From assembly GCF_002077945.1 (NCBI RefSeq), contig NZ_LVYD01000051.1, forward strand, positions 124,001 through 188,000: 64,000 bases of DNA, given 5' to 3'. This stretch comes from Niastella vici. GTDB taxonomy: Bacteria > Bacteroidota > Bacteroidia > Chitinophagales > Chitinophagaceae. A model generated the notes under the pieces. The model was not told the origin of the DNA. It saw only the letters and a program-made list of their open reading frames with translations, and ran no database searches. Of the stretch, positions 27,230 to 36,180 are shown one piece after another (within the stretch, counting starts at the first letter, position 1; the number at the start of each line of letters is the position of its first letter). Made by a program: the position numbers and the translations under genes.

Positions 27230-29501
27230 GGGATTCAATAATTCCTTCCTTTTGTGTTGCGTATAAAGCCATTAATACTTTTTCAGGCGTCATAGGGGCG
27301 TCAAATGCAAATTGACCGGTTTTGTTAAATGCGCGTACCGCATTGCGTAAGGCGAAATAAGCGCCGATGCCGTACATCAGCGGCGGTTCGCCCACTGCCT
27401 TTGACCGGAAGATGGCGAGGTTATCGTGCGGTGTTTGCAGGAAATCGATGGCGATCTCTTTTGGGACCGAATAAATGTCGGGCACCTTATAGGTGGAGAG
27501 TGCATTGGAGCGCAGCCTGCCATTGGCGTCGTACACCACTTCTTCCATCGTCATCCAGCCAATGCCCTGTACAATGCCGCCTTCTATTTGGCCAAGGTCA
27601 ACGGCCGTATTCATGCTGGCGCCAAAATCATGCACCACCTTTACCGAATCAACGGTGTACGTACCACGAATACAATCAACCGTTACACTCACCAGCGCAG
27701 TGCCATACACATGATAGGCAAAAGGGTGTCCTTTTTCTTTGGCCGCATCAAAATGAATTTCTGGCGTGGCGTAATGGGCGTGTTCCGAGAGGCCTATCCG
27801 TTTTATATGACCGGTCATTACGAGCGATTTCCAATCGATGTCGGTTTTTTGTTTGTTTACCCATACATATTCATCCTGCAGGGTAACTGACTGTGCATCT
27901 ACCTTCATTTCTTCTGCCACCATTTTTTTCAATCTTTCTACAATGGCGGTACATGCCATCAGGGTGGCCTTACCGTTCAGGTCGGCAGTGGCGCTGGCGG
28001 CCGAAGGGGAGGTGTTGGCGATCTTGAAAGTGTTGGTTGTATGTATCCTGATCTTTTCGGGTTGTATAGAAAATACCTGGGCGGCAACCTGTAATATTTT
28101 GGTGTTCACACCCTGGCCCATTTCAACTGCACCAGTGGTGATGCCCACGCTGCCATCTGTGTATACGTGTACCAATGAACGGGCCTGGTTCATCAGGGTT
28201 TTTGTGAATGAAATGCCAAAGCAAATGGGCATGCATGCCAATCCTTTTTTATGCCATTTATTAGCGGCGTTAAATGCGTTCACTTCTTTTCTCATAGCTG
28301 CCACATCGTATAAGGCGGTAGCCTTGTGCCAGCAATCGGGGGCTTCGCTTTGTGCTATTTGTCCGTAAGGAAATTCATCGCCCGTTTGCAGCAGGTTCTT
28401 TTCCTGAATAACCGCGGCTTCCACACCCAATGCTTCAGCGGCTTTGGCAATGGCCGATTCTATCATAAACATGCCCTGTGGGCCGCCAAAACCGCGAAAG
28501 GCGGTATTGGGCGGTAAATGCGTACGGCAGCTATAGGCGGTTGCTTTTACATTCGGAATAAAATAAGTATTGGTGCAATGGAACAGTGTGCGTTCCATCA
28601 CCGCTGGTGACAGGTCTGCCGCCGCACCGGCATTCTGGTAAAAAGTTGCTTCGTATGCAATGATCTTTAGTTCCGCATTCAACCCAATTTTGAAATCGGC
28701 TGAATAGGGATGGCGCTTACCCGTCATGGCCATATCTTCCATGCGGTGTAAGGAATATTTAACCGGCCGCTTCAGGTGATGCGCTGCCAGGGCACATAGT
28801 GCTGCCCAGGTATTTGCCTGATCTTCCTTACCGCCAAAACCGCCCCCCAGTCTGTTCACTTCCACTTCAACCAGGTGCATGGGTAAACCAAGCACGCGGC
28901 TCACGGCGCGTTGTACGGCAGTAGGACCTTGTGTGGATGAATATATTTTTATGGCGTTGTGCTCCTGGGGTACGGCGTAAGCGCCCTGGGTTTCAATATA
29001 CAGATGCTCCTGTCCGTTGGTATCGGCCCGGCCTTCAAAAATATGGGTGCAGTGTTGCCAGCTGTTGGCGGTATCGCCCAATTGAAAAGTGCGGGGTGGT
29101 ATAATTAACTCGCCCAATTGTTGCGCTTCCCGCGAATCGGTGATCACAGGCAATGGGTCGATGGTGACTTTGATCTTTTTTACTGCAGCCCGGGCGGCGT
29201 CAACTGAGTCGGCTACTACAAAGGCTACGGGCATGCCGCAAAAATGTACTTCATGATCGGCTATCAACGGTTCGTCGGGCACAATACCGCCGATCTGGTT
29301 TTCGCCGGTGATGTCTTTATAAGTGAAGATGCGCACCACGCCGGGCAGGGCGGCGGCTTCACTGATATCGAGATGCCTGATGATGCCATGAGCAACCGGC
29401 GAGCCAAAGGAGGCGCCAAACAAGGTGCCATGGATCAGCGGAATATCATCCAGGTATATTGATTCACCCCGCAGGTGTGTATATGCATCGATATTCTTCA
29501 T
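27192..29501 (-). CDS. xdhB: xanthine dehydrogenase, molybdopterin-binding subunit
   Basis: 769 aa. Large subunit of a two-subunit bacterial XDH; oxidises hypoxanthine to xanthine to urate. Landmarks: RGESIYLDD near the start, QEHLYIETQGAYAVP, NRLGGGFGGKEDQ, AFRGFGGPQGMFMIE, GAVEMGQGVNTKI, and KAVGEPPLMYG with the catalytic Glu. Length and motifs are complete. Between xdhA (26 bases upstream) and xdhC (overlapping). Confidence 0.96.
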   Translation of the reverse strand: MKNIDAYTHLRGESIYLDDIPLIHGTLFGASFGSPVAHGIIRHLDISEAAALPGVVRIFTYKDITGENQIGGIVPDEPLIADHEVHFCGMPVAFVVADSVDAARAAVKKIKVTIDPLPVITDSREAQQLGELIIPPRTFQLGDTANSWQHCTHIFEGRADTNGQEHLYIETQGAYAVPQEHNAIKIYSSTQGPTAVQRAVSRVLGLPMHLVEVEVNRLGGGFGGKEDQANTWAALCALAAHHLKRPVKYSLHRMEDMAMTGKRHPYSADFKIGLNAELKIIAYEATFYQNAGAAADLSPAVMERTLFHCTNTYFIPNVKATAYSCRTHLPPNTAFRGFGGPQGMFMIESAIAKAAEALGVEAAVIQEKNLLQTGDEFPYGQIAQSEAPDCWHKATALYDVAAMRKEVNAFNAANKWHKKGLACMPICFGISFTKTLMNQARSLVHVYTDGSVGITTGAVEMGQGVNTKILQVAAQVFSIQPEKIRIHTTNTFKIANTSPSAASATADLNGKATLMACTAIVERLKKMVAEEMKVDAQSVTLQDEYVWVNKQKTDIDWKSLVMTGHIKRIGLSEHAHYATPEIHFDAAKEKGHPFAYHVYGTALVSVTVDCIRGTYTVDSVKVVHDFGASMNTAVDLGQIEGGIVQGIGWMTMEEVVYDANGRLRSNALSTYKVPDIYSVPKEIAIDFLQTPHDNLAIFRSKAVGEPPLMYGIGAYFALRNAVRAFNKTGQFAFDAPMTPEKVLMALYATQKEGIIESHEETTNHLAVDK

Positions 29502-29527
29502 AACGCATAAGGTGTAATGCTGAGCAC

Positions 29528-30922
29528 TTATCGTAACGCGCTTTCAGCGATGGTCATAAAATGTGCTTTGATCAACTGGCCTAACAACAATCGTTTATAG
29601 TCTGCTGTTCCCCGGGCGTCGCTGATAGGGGTTATTTCCGTTTGGGCAATGGCTATTGCCGCTTTGATCGTTGATTCATTAACAGCCTTGCCTTTCAAAA
29701 AGGCATTCGTTTCCTGCAGTAATTTGGGCACCGGTGCAACGCCACCGGCCGAAATGCGAACCGCCTGAATGGTATCGCCCTGCAGCGTGATACAAATGGC
29801 TGAGTTTACACTGGCAATATCGAGGTTCGTGCGTTTGCTTACTTTTTCAAAATGGAAGAAGGTGTTGTTGCCGGGCAATTCAAATGAAATTAATTCCAAG
29901 TGTTCATCCGGTTGTTTATCGAGTGTTTTATACCCCTTATACAATTCACTTAATGGAATTTCCCGGCGTTGTTCTCCATTACTGAATACCAGCATGGCAT
30001 CAAGCGTCAGTAAAAAAATAGTGAGATCGCCAATGGGGGAGGCGTTGATCAGGTTGCCGCCAATGGTAGCAATATTACGGATAGGGGTAGAGGAAACCAA
30101 TTTGATATGATCAGCCAACCGCGGAAAATATTGCTGCATTACCGGCGATTCGCTCAACTCCGTTACAGTAGCCGATGCGCCCATGATGCACCGGTTCCCT
30201 TCCTGTTTAATGCCTTTCAGCCTTTCTTCATCGAAGAGGAACCGGATGTTGGCTTCCTTCATTACATCGTGCTTTTGCACATATACATCCGTGCCGCCGC
30301 CTACCCATTCTGTAGCAGTGGTCGAATGCAGCTGTCCGTTCAATTCGGTATGCAATGAATATAACCGTTGTTTAATATCCGCAAACCAGGCGGGCAAAAT
30401 ATGATTCGCTGATACAAATGTTGTGGGTTCGGTTGATTGTCTGTTCTGCATCAGCGCTGCTACTTTGGCCGCCGCGCGTTCAATGGATTTATACCCGGTG
30501 CAGCGGCAGATGTTGCCATCAATATGTGCTATGGCATTTTGCGTGGTGGCTGGCTTTCCGCTTAAACAAAAACCGGCGAGGGATACTACAAAGCCCGGCG
30601 TGCAGAACCCGCATTGTGTGGCCGATTCATCATACATAGCCTGCTGAATGGGATTCAGTGCTTCCATGTTCAGGCCCTCTACCGTTACCACATGTTTACC
30701 GTGTACATTGCCCAGCGGTGTTAAACAACTGGTGAGGGCGTGGTATTGCAATTTATTATTCTTCAATTCACCCACCAGCATGGTGCAGGCGCCGCAGTCC
30801 CCTTCATTACAACCCACTTTGGTGCCCGTTAAATGTTGGTGATAGCGTACAAAATCAAGCAGCACCATGCCGGCGGGCAAACTGGTTGCAATATTTTTAT
30901 TATTGAGAATGAATTTGATCAA
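29528..30922 (-). CDS. xdhA: xanthine dehydrogenase, [2Fe-2S]/FAD subunit
   Basis: 464 aa fusion of iron-sulfur and FAD domains. First cluster: GCNEGDCGACTML with a later Cys; second cluster: CGFCTPGFVVS and ICRCTGYKSI. The FAD domain (from about 200) shows TIGGNLINASPIGDLT. It passes electrons from the molybdenum site to NAD. First enzyme gene of the minus run, 60 bases after the Lrp-type regulator. Confidence 0.96.
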   Translation of the reverse strand: MIKFILNNKNIATSLPAGMVLLDFVRYHQHLTGTKVGCNEGDCGACTMLVGELKNNKLQYHALTSCLTPLGNVHGKHVVTVEGLNMEALNPIQQAMYDESATQCGFCTPGFVVSLAGFCLSGKPATTQNAIAHIDGNICRCTGYKSIERAAAKVAALMQNRQSTEPTTFVSANHILPAWFADIKQRLYSLHTELNGQLHSTTATEWVGGGTDVYVQKHDVMKEANIRFLFDEERLKGIKQEGNRCIMGASATVTELSESPVMQQYFPRLADHIKLVSSTPIRNIATIGGNLINASPIGDLTIFLLTLDAMLVFSNGEQRREIPLSELYKGYKTLDKQPDEHLELISFELPGNNTFFHFEKVSKRTNLDIASVNSAICITLQGDTIQAVRISAGGVAPVPKLLQETNAFLKGKAVNESTIKAAIAIAQTEITPISDARGTADYKRLLLGQLIKAHFMTIAESALR

Positions 30923-30982
30923 GGCAGATCCGGTTTCTTTAAAGTTAACGAAATCCGGGCAAAGTGTAAGGGGGAAACGCGT

Positions 30983-31453
30983 CTACTTCAACAAATTCAA
31001 ATCGGGCTGTGCGTATTTATATACCTTAAAATACAACGTAGTCTTTGTTTGATACACACCTTCTATTTTCGAGATCTCATTTACGAATTGCACAAGATGG
31101 TCATTGTCGCGGCACATCACATCCACTTCCAGGTCATAATCGCCGGAGGTCATGGCCAGAAAACTTACTTCGGGCAGCTTCGCTATTTTTTGCGCCACCT
31201 TTTCCTTGAATGTGGCTGGCCGAACAAACACGGCAATATGTGCATAGGCTCCGAATCCCACTTTAGCGGGATTCACGCGTCCTATAATATTAATAGTACC
31301 TTCTTCAATTAATTTATTCACCCGGGTACGAACGGTGCCAATAGATACATTCAACTTTTCTGCAATAACGGTAAAAGACATCCGGCCGTCCTTTTGCAGG
31401 CACGACAGGATCGAAAAGTCCAGTTCATCGAGTGGGAAACCGTTTTTTTCCAT
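30983..31453 (-). CDS. Lrp/AsnC family transcriptional regulator
   Basis: 156 aa from ATG 31453 (MEKNGFPLDELDFSIL); an ATG at 31471 would add six non-conserved residues. N-terminal helix-turn-helix (LDELDFSILSCLQKDGRMSFTVIAEKLNVSIGTVRTRVNKLIEEG) and C-terminal RAM ligand-binding domain (about 70-150). It heads the xdh-ure run and diverges from the uracil-degradation run at 31569, so it is the obvious candidate regulator of both. The effector could be a nucleobase breakdown product such as beta-alanine; that is inference. Confidence 0.9.
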   Translation of the reverse strand: MEKNGFPLDELDFSILSCLQKDGRMSFTVIAEKLNVSIGTVRTRVNKLIEEGTINIIGRVNPAKVGFGAYAHIAVFVRPATFKEKVAQKIAKLPEVSFLAMTSGDYDLEVDVMCRDNDHLVQFVNEISKIEGVYQTKTTLYFKVYKYAQPDLNLLK

Positions 31454-31499
31454 ACAGCAAAGATGCAACAAAAATAAAAATACTGTTTATTTTTTGGTA

Positions 31500-31557
31500 T
31501 AGTACTAAAATATTTTTAAATTACTATCTTCTTTCTGCAAAATCTGTAGTACTAAAA
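31500..31557. promoter_or_regulatory. two TAGTACTA palindromes, candidate Lrp operator
   Basis: TAGTACTAAAA occurs at 31500-31510 and 31547-31557, 47 bp apart, in the 115-bp region between the Lrp-type gene and mmsA. Its core TAGTACTA is a perfect 8-bp palindrome. The right copy abuts the mmsA start, a position suited to repression. Binding is inferred. Confidence 0.45.
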
Positions 31558-31568
31558 AATGTCTGCTC

Positions 31569-33026
31569 ATGAAGTACGCGCCTGTTCAGAATTATATAAA
31601 TGGACAATTTGTGGATGCCTCAACCGATCAAACACTGCCCGTTATATCACCACTCGATGGTACGCTTTTGTCTGCTGTACCTATGTCGGCCCCCAAAGAC
31701 CTGGATGCCGCCGTACGTGCAGCCAAAATAGCTTTTCATGGCTGGAGCCATACGCCTATAAAAGAAAGGGTACAGGTATTGTTCCGGTACCGGTATTTGC
31801 TGGAGAAACATTTGCAGGAGCTCGCAGCATTGGTAAGTGAAGAGAATGGAAAGACCATGGGCGAAGCCATTGCTGAAATAGAAAAATGCATCGAGCTCAC
31901 AGAATTTGCTGTTTCCTTGCCGCAGCTCGTTACGGGCGAGGTGCTGGAAGTTAGTAAAGGTGTGGAATGCCGGACCGAACACGTTCCGTTGGGGGTAGTG
32001 GCTTCCATTGTGCCGTTCAATTTCCCCAGCATGGTGCCTAACTGGACGATCCCCAATGCCCTTGCGCTTGGCAATTGCATGATCATAAAGCCTTCTGAAA
32101 AAGTGCCGCTGAGCGTTGGCCGCCTGGCGCAATTATTAAAAGAGGCCGGTTTGCCCGATGGCGTTTTCAATGTAGTGAATGGCGACAGCGCCATTGTTAA
32201 TGCTATTTGCGATCATCCGGGTATTGCTGCGGTGTCCTTTGTGGGTAGCACCAAAGTGGCTAAAATTGTTTATCAGCGGTCTACGCATCATTATAAGAGA
32301 TGTCTTGCACTGGGTGGCGCCAAGAATCACCTGCTGGTTTTACCCGACGCCAAAGCCGACATGACCGCACAAAACGTCGCGGCTTCCATGAGCGGTTGTG
32401 CCGGGCAACGTTGTATGGCTGCATCGGCCATGGTGGCTGTGGGCAATGTTGATCACATCATTCAAAAGATCTGCGAAGAAGCAAAAAAGATCGTGCCCGG
32501 TCAAAACCTGGGCGCTGTTATCAGTAAGGAAGCCAAAGAAAGAATTGAACATTATATAACCGAGGCCGAAGCGCAGGGCGCTAAAATTCTGGTCGACGGG
32601 CGGCATACCACCGTGCCGGGTAAAGAACAGGGCACCTACGTGGGCCCTACCGTTATTGATTATGTGAAGCCCGAGATGTCGGTGGCCAAAGAAGAAATTT
32701 TTGGTCCGGTCATCAGCATCATGCGCACCGATACGGTTGATGAAGCGCTGGCCATTGAAAATGCCAATCCTTATGGCAATGCCGCATCGGTGTTTACGCA
32801 AAATGGCGGTATGGCGCGTTATGTGATCGACCGCGCCAGTGCAGGTATGATCGGCGTGAACGTGGGCGTGCCCGTTCCCCGCGAGCCTTTCTCTTTTGGC
32901 GGCTGGAATGAAAGCAAATTCGGTGTGGGCGATATCACAGGAAAAAGTTCTATTGAATTCTGGACCAAACTCAAAAAGAGTACGGTGAAGTGGAATCCGG
33001 AGGCGGGTATTAATTGGATGTCGTGA
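31569..33026 (+). CDS. mmsA: CoA-acylating methylmalonate-/malonate-semialdehyde dehydrogenase
   Basis: 485 aa. Oxidises (methyl)malonate semialdehyde with CoA and NAD to propionyl- or acetyl-CoA. The aldehyde dehydrogenase fold is complete; the family signature GCAGQRCMA holds the catalytic Cys at 282. NFPSMVPNWTIPNALALGN and SFVGSTKVAKIVYQ are MmsA-type. In this run it would take malonate semialdehyde, made by the next gene, to acetyl-CoA. The start is the ATG at 31569; an ATG at 31560 is in another frame. Divergent from the Lrp-type regulator. Confidence 0.93.
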   Translation: MKYAPVQNYINGQFVDASTDQTLPVISPLDGTLLSAVPMSAPKDLDAAVRAAKIAFHGWSHTPIKERVQVLFRYRYLLEKHLQELAALVSEENGKTMGEAIAEIEKCIELTEFAVSLPQLVTGEVLEVSKGVECRTEHVPLGVVASIVPFNFPSMVPNWTIPNALALGNCMIIKPSEKVPLSVGRLAQLLKEAGLPDGVFNVVNGDSAIVNAICDHPGIAAVSFVGSTKVAKIVYQRSTHHYKRCLALGGAKNHLLVLPDAKADMTAQNVAASMSGCAGQRCMAASAMVAVGNVDHIIQKICEEAKKIVPGQNLGAVISKEAKERIEHYITEAEAQGAKILVDGRHTTVPGKEQGTYVGPTVIDYVKPEMSVAKEEIFGPVISIMRTDTVDEALAIENANPYGNAASVFTQNGGMARYVIDRASAGMIGVNVGVPVPREPFSFGGWNESKFGVGDITGKSSIEFWTKLKKSTVKWNPEAGINWMS

Positions 33027-33080
33027 ATGGTGAATGGTCAATGATGAATGGTCAATGGTGAATGGTCAATGGTGAATGGG
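33025..33080. repeat. heptad repeat, GAATGGT/CAATGGT family, 8 units
   Basis: Eight consecutive 7-base units (GAATGGT, GAATGGT, CAATGAT, GAATGGT, CAATGGT, GAATGGT, CAATGGT, GAATGGG) begin inside the mmsA stop codon. Same family as 16016-16043 before uraD. No spacers, so not CRISPR. Confidence 0.85.
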
Positions 33081-33128
33081 CCGTTTCTGTTTGGCATTCC
33101 CTCTTATTAATTGCCGTTCCGGGTTAAG

Positions 33129-33198
33129 CCGAATGGTGGGCCCGGCTGTTGTATTTCATGGCATCGCCTGTTGCGTCGCACTCTTCAGGGTCCGGTTC
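33129..33198 (-). repeat. dispersed GC-rich element, copy 1
   Basis: Read on the minus strand: GAACCGGAC, GTGCGACGCAAC, ATGAAA and AGCCGGGCCCA in that order. The same blocks occur in the same order at 56865-56962 on the plus strand. It lies between mmsA and the aminotransferase; two TTATTAATTGCC direct repeats (33104 and 33232) flank it and might be target-site-like. Confidence 0.6.
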
Positions 33199-33255
33199 AT
33201 TATTCAGCGATTGCCTGCTGCCGACTACTTATTATTAATTGCCAATTGATTCAAT

Positions 33256-34608
33256 ATGTCACAAGCTGTTTCTATCTCCGAATCACAGGAAATTATTCGT
33301 GATAATATGGATTACACGCTCTTTTCGTGGAGCAAACAAAAAGGCATTGCGCCTATTGCGGTGAAAAGCGCGCAGGGTGTGTACCTGTATGATTACGATG
33401 GCAAACGGTATCTCGATTTTTCATCCGGTCTCATGAATGTGAACGTTGGCCATGGAAACCAGCGAATAACTCAGGCCGTTATGGAACAAATGCAACAGGT
33501 AAGTTATGTAACACCCAGTTGCGTTACCAAAGTACGTGGCGAGTTAGGCAAAAAGCTCGCATCAGTAACACCGCCGGGGTTAACAAAAACCCTGTTCACC
33601 GTTTGCGGGGCCTCTGCGATTGAAAATGCCATCAAACTCGCCCGGTTATATACCGGCCGGCATAAGATCATTGCCCGGTATCGTGCTTTTCATGGCGCTT
33701 CCTACGGCGCCATGACAGCCGGTGGCGATCCGCGTAAATTGCCATCCGATGCACAACAGGTGCCCAACGTGATTCATGTTGAAGATCCTTATTGTTATCG
33801 TTGCCCCTGGGGTAAGGAAATTACGTCCTGCAGCCGCGAATGCGTCAGTCATATAGAGCGGGTGATTGAATTTGAAGGGCCCGGTAGTATCGCCGCCATC
33901 TTAATGGAAGGAGAAAGCGGTACCTCGGGTTGTATCAAATACCCGCCCGATTATTTACAAAAAGTGCGTGCCCTGTGCGATAAGCACAACATTCTGCTCA
34001 TTGCTGATGAGGTAATGAGCGGATTTGGCCGTACCGGCAAATGGTTTGGGGTCGATTATCATGGCGTGGTGCCCGATATGATCGCCACGGCAAAAGGACT
34101 TACTGCCGGGTATCTGCCATTGGGCGCATTGATCGTTAGCGATGCCATTGCAGATCATTTTAACGACCGGGTGCTATGGCTTGGGTTAACGTATTCGGCC
34201 CACCCCGTCAGCTGTGCAGCTGCGCTGGAAACATTAAAGATCTATGAAGATGAGAACCTGTTGGAGAACGCCACCAACATGGGGCATTATCTTGATCAAC
34301 AGGTTGAACTGTTAAAAGAAAAGCACCCCAGCATCGGCGATTTCAGAAATACCGGTTTGCTCGGTTGTATTGAACTGGTAAAGAACCGCAGTACCAAAGA
34401 ACCTATGGCGCCTTATAATGCCAAACCCGAAGAAATGGCGATCATGAACAAGGTGGCTGCCAAATTGAAAGAATTGGGCCTGTATACTTTCGTGCGTTGG
34501 AATTACATTTTTATTGCCCCGCCATTGAGTATTACCAAAGCGGAAGTAGATGAGGGACTGGCCATGATCAGCGAAGCGATCAAAATTGCCGATGAATTTG
34601 TAAATTGA
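33256..34608 (+). CDS. class III aminotransferase, probable beta-alanine transaminase
   Basis: 450 aa, PLP-dependent, class III (omega-amino acid) fold. PLP lysine is K280 in ATAKGLTAGYLP; upstream ADEVMSGFGRTGKW holds the PLP-ring Asp. Because mmsA precedes it and beta-ureidopropionase follows, it is inferred to convert beta-alanine plus pyruvate (or another oxoacid) to malonate semialdehyde. A Cys cluster PYCYRCPWG ... SCSREC (about 177-195) is visible, as in some members of the taurine/omega-amino acid group. Taurine-pyruvate transaminase is the main alternative. Confidence 0.85.
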   Translation: MSQAVSISESQEIIRDNMDYTLFSWSKQKGIAPIAVKSAQGVYLYDYDGKRYLDFSSGLMNVNVGHGNQRITQAVMEQMQQVSYVTPSCVTKVRGELGKKLASVTPPGLTKTLFTVCGASAIENAIKLARLYTGRHKIIARYRAFHGASYGAMTAGGDPRKLPSDAQQVPNVIHVEDPYCYRCPWGKEITSCSRECVSHIERVIEFEGPGSIAAILMEGESGTSGCIKYPPDYLQKVRALCDKHNILLIADEVMSGFGRTGKWFGVDYHGVVPDMIATAKGLTAGYLPLGALIVSDAIADHFNDRVLWLGLTYSAHPVSCAAALETLKIYEDENLLENATNMGHYLDQQVELLKEKHPSIGDFRNTGLLGCIELVKNRSTKEPMAPYNAKPEEMAIMNKVAAKLKELGLYTFVRWNYIFIAPPLSITKAEVDEGLAMISEAIKIADEFVN

Positions 34609-34695
34609 AGAAAGTTCGAACGTTCATTTCGCCGTATCCCGATCATTTCCGTTACCCGCGCGATGTAGCCATGTGCAATCACCTACATTATTGAT

Positions 34696-36180
34696 ATGAA
34701 GAATGAATCACTATATAGTGAAGACCTTGCCCCTGTTCCGGTAACCAACCGCAAGTGGAATACCTGGAACTACGCAGCCTTGTGGATCAGCATGAGCCTG
34801 TGTATTCCTACCTATATGCTGGCCAGTTCGCTGATTGGCGGTGGTATGAACTGGTGGCAGGCCATTTTGACTATCTTCCTGGGAAATACCATTGTATTGA
34901 TACCGATGATCCTTAACGGACACGCCGGTGCGAAGTATGGTATTCCCTTCCCGGTGTTTGCGCGGGCCAGCTTTGGTGTACGCGGCGCCAATATTCCGGC
35001 CATTCTGCGAGCCATTGTAGCCTGCGGCTGGTTTGGCATTCAAACCTGGATCGGCGGCGCTGCCATTTATCAAATGATCAGGGTATGGAGCCCTGCATTG
35101 CCTGAGATAGATGCTTCCTCCTTATTTCCACAGGCGGTTCCGCTCATTTGCTTTTTATCTTTCTGGGCGCTCAATATGTTCGTCGTTTACCTGGGGGTTG
35201 AAAGCATTCGCAAGCTGCTGGTGTTTAAAGCCATCTTTCTGCCCCTGGCGGCATTGGCTTTATTGTTCTGGGCCATCAACGCCTCGCATGGGTTAGGCCC
35301 TATCTTACAACAGCCATCAAAATTTGCTACGGCCTCCCAATTTGCTGATTTCTTTTTCCCGGCACTAACGGGCATGGTTGGGTTTTGGGCAACTCTGTCG
35401 CTCAATATTCCTGATTTTACCCGCTATGCCAAAAGCCAGCGGGCGCAAATAAAAGGACAGGCCATTGGTTTACCGTCGTCCATGACCCTGTTTGCATTCA
35501 TAGGCGTGGTGGTTACTTCCGCCACAGCTATAAAATATGGCAACACCATCTGGGATCCTGTTGTTCTGGCCGGTAAATTCGAAAGCAAACTGCTGGTGAG
35601 TGTAGCGATGATCGCCGTGGCTATTTCAACGCTTGCAACCAACATTGCAGCGAATATTGTTAGTCCGGCCAACGACTTTGCCAACCTGGCCCCTTCGAAG
35701 ATCAGCTTTCGCAAGGGTGGTTATATTACCGGGGTGTTGGGCATCCTGATCTTTCCGTGGAAGCTGATCGCTGACCCAACCGGGTATATCTTTACATGGT
35801 TGATCGCTTATTCCAGTTTGTTAGGGCCGGTGGGCGGTATTATGATCGTGGATTATTACTTCATTCGAAAACAACAGCTGTCAACGGATGATCTGTATAA
35901 AGCAAACGGACAATATACTTTTAAGAACGGCATTAATTACCGGGCCATTATAGCGTTGCTGGCTGGCATCATTCCGAATATTCCGGGTTTTCTTACTACT
36001 ATAAAAGTGCTTTCGCCCGACGCCGTGCCGGCATGGATTGCGCATTTGTACAATTATGCCTGGTTCGTAGGCTTTTTTATATCCGGACTTGCTTACCTGT
36101 TCATGATGCGCAATTATAAACCCCTGGTATCAGATTCACTCACTGCAAAAGAAGAAACACTCCATGTCGCTATTGATTAA
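34696..36180 (+). CDS. NCS1 family nucleobase:cation symporter
   Basis: 494 aa with about 12 transmembrane helices. NCS1 signatures: RKWNTWNYAALWISMSLCIPTY, ILNGHAGAKYGIPFPVFARASFG, RAIVACGWFGIQTWIGG and ATNIAANIVSPANDFANL. Family members import uracil, allantoin, hydantoin or cytosine with Na or H. Placement inside the uracil-degradation run and a 17-bp overlap with dihydropyrimidinase favour uracil or a related pyrimidine; allantoin is possible given the neighbouring purine genes. Confidence 0.92.
   Translation: MKNESLYSEDLAPVPVTNRKWNTWNYAALWISMSLCIPTYMLASSLIGGGMNWWQAILTIFLGNTIVLIPMILNGHAGAKYGIPFPVFARASFGVRGANIPAILRAIVACGWFGIQTWIGGAAIYQMIRVWSPALPEIDASSLFPQAVPLICFLSFWALNMFVVYLGVESIRKLLVFKAIFLPLAALALLFWAINASHGLGPILQQPSKFATASQFADFFFPALTGMVGFWATLSLNIPDFTRYAKSQRAQIKGQAIGLPSSMTLFAFIGVVVTSATAIKYGNTIWDPVVLAGKFESKLLVSVAMIAVAISTLATNIAANIVSPANDFANLAPSKISFRKGGYITGVLGILIFPWKLIADPTGYIFTWLIAYSSLLGPVGGIMIVDYYFIRKQQLSTDDLYKANGQYTFKNGINYRAIIALLAGIIPNIPGFLTTIKVLSPDAVPAWIAHLYNYAWFVGFFISGLAYLFMMRNYKPLVSDSLTAKEETLHVAID

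Noticed and set aside
27329-27886. Long plus-strand open frames opposite xdhB
   Set aside because: Arg/Cys/Pro-rich shadows of a clear xanthine dehydrogenase gene.
33025-33080. CRISPR-like array
   Set aside because: Units are 7 bases with no spacers and no cas genes; it is a simple tandem repeat.
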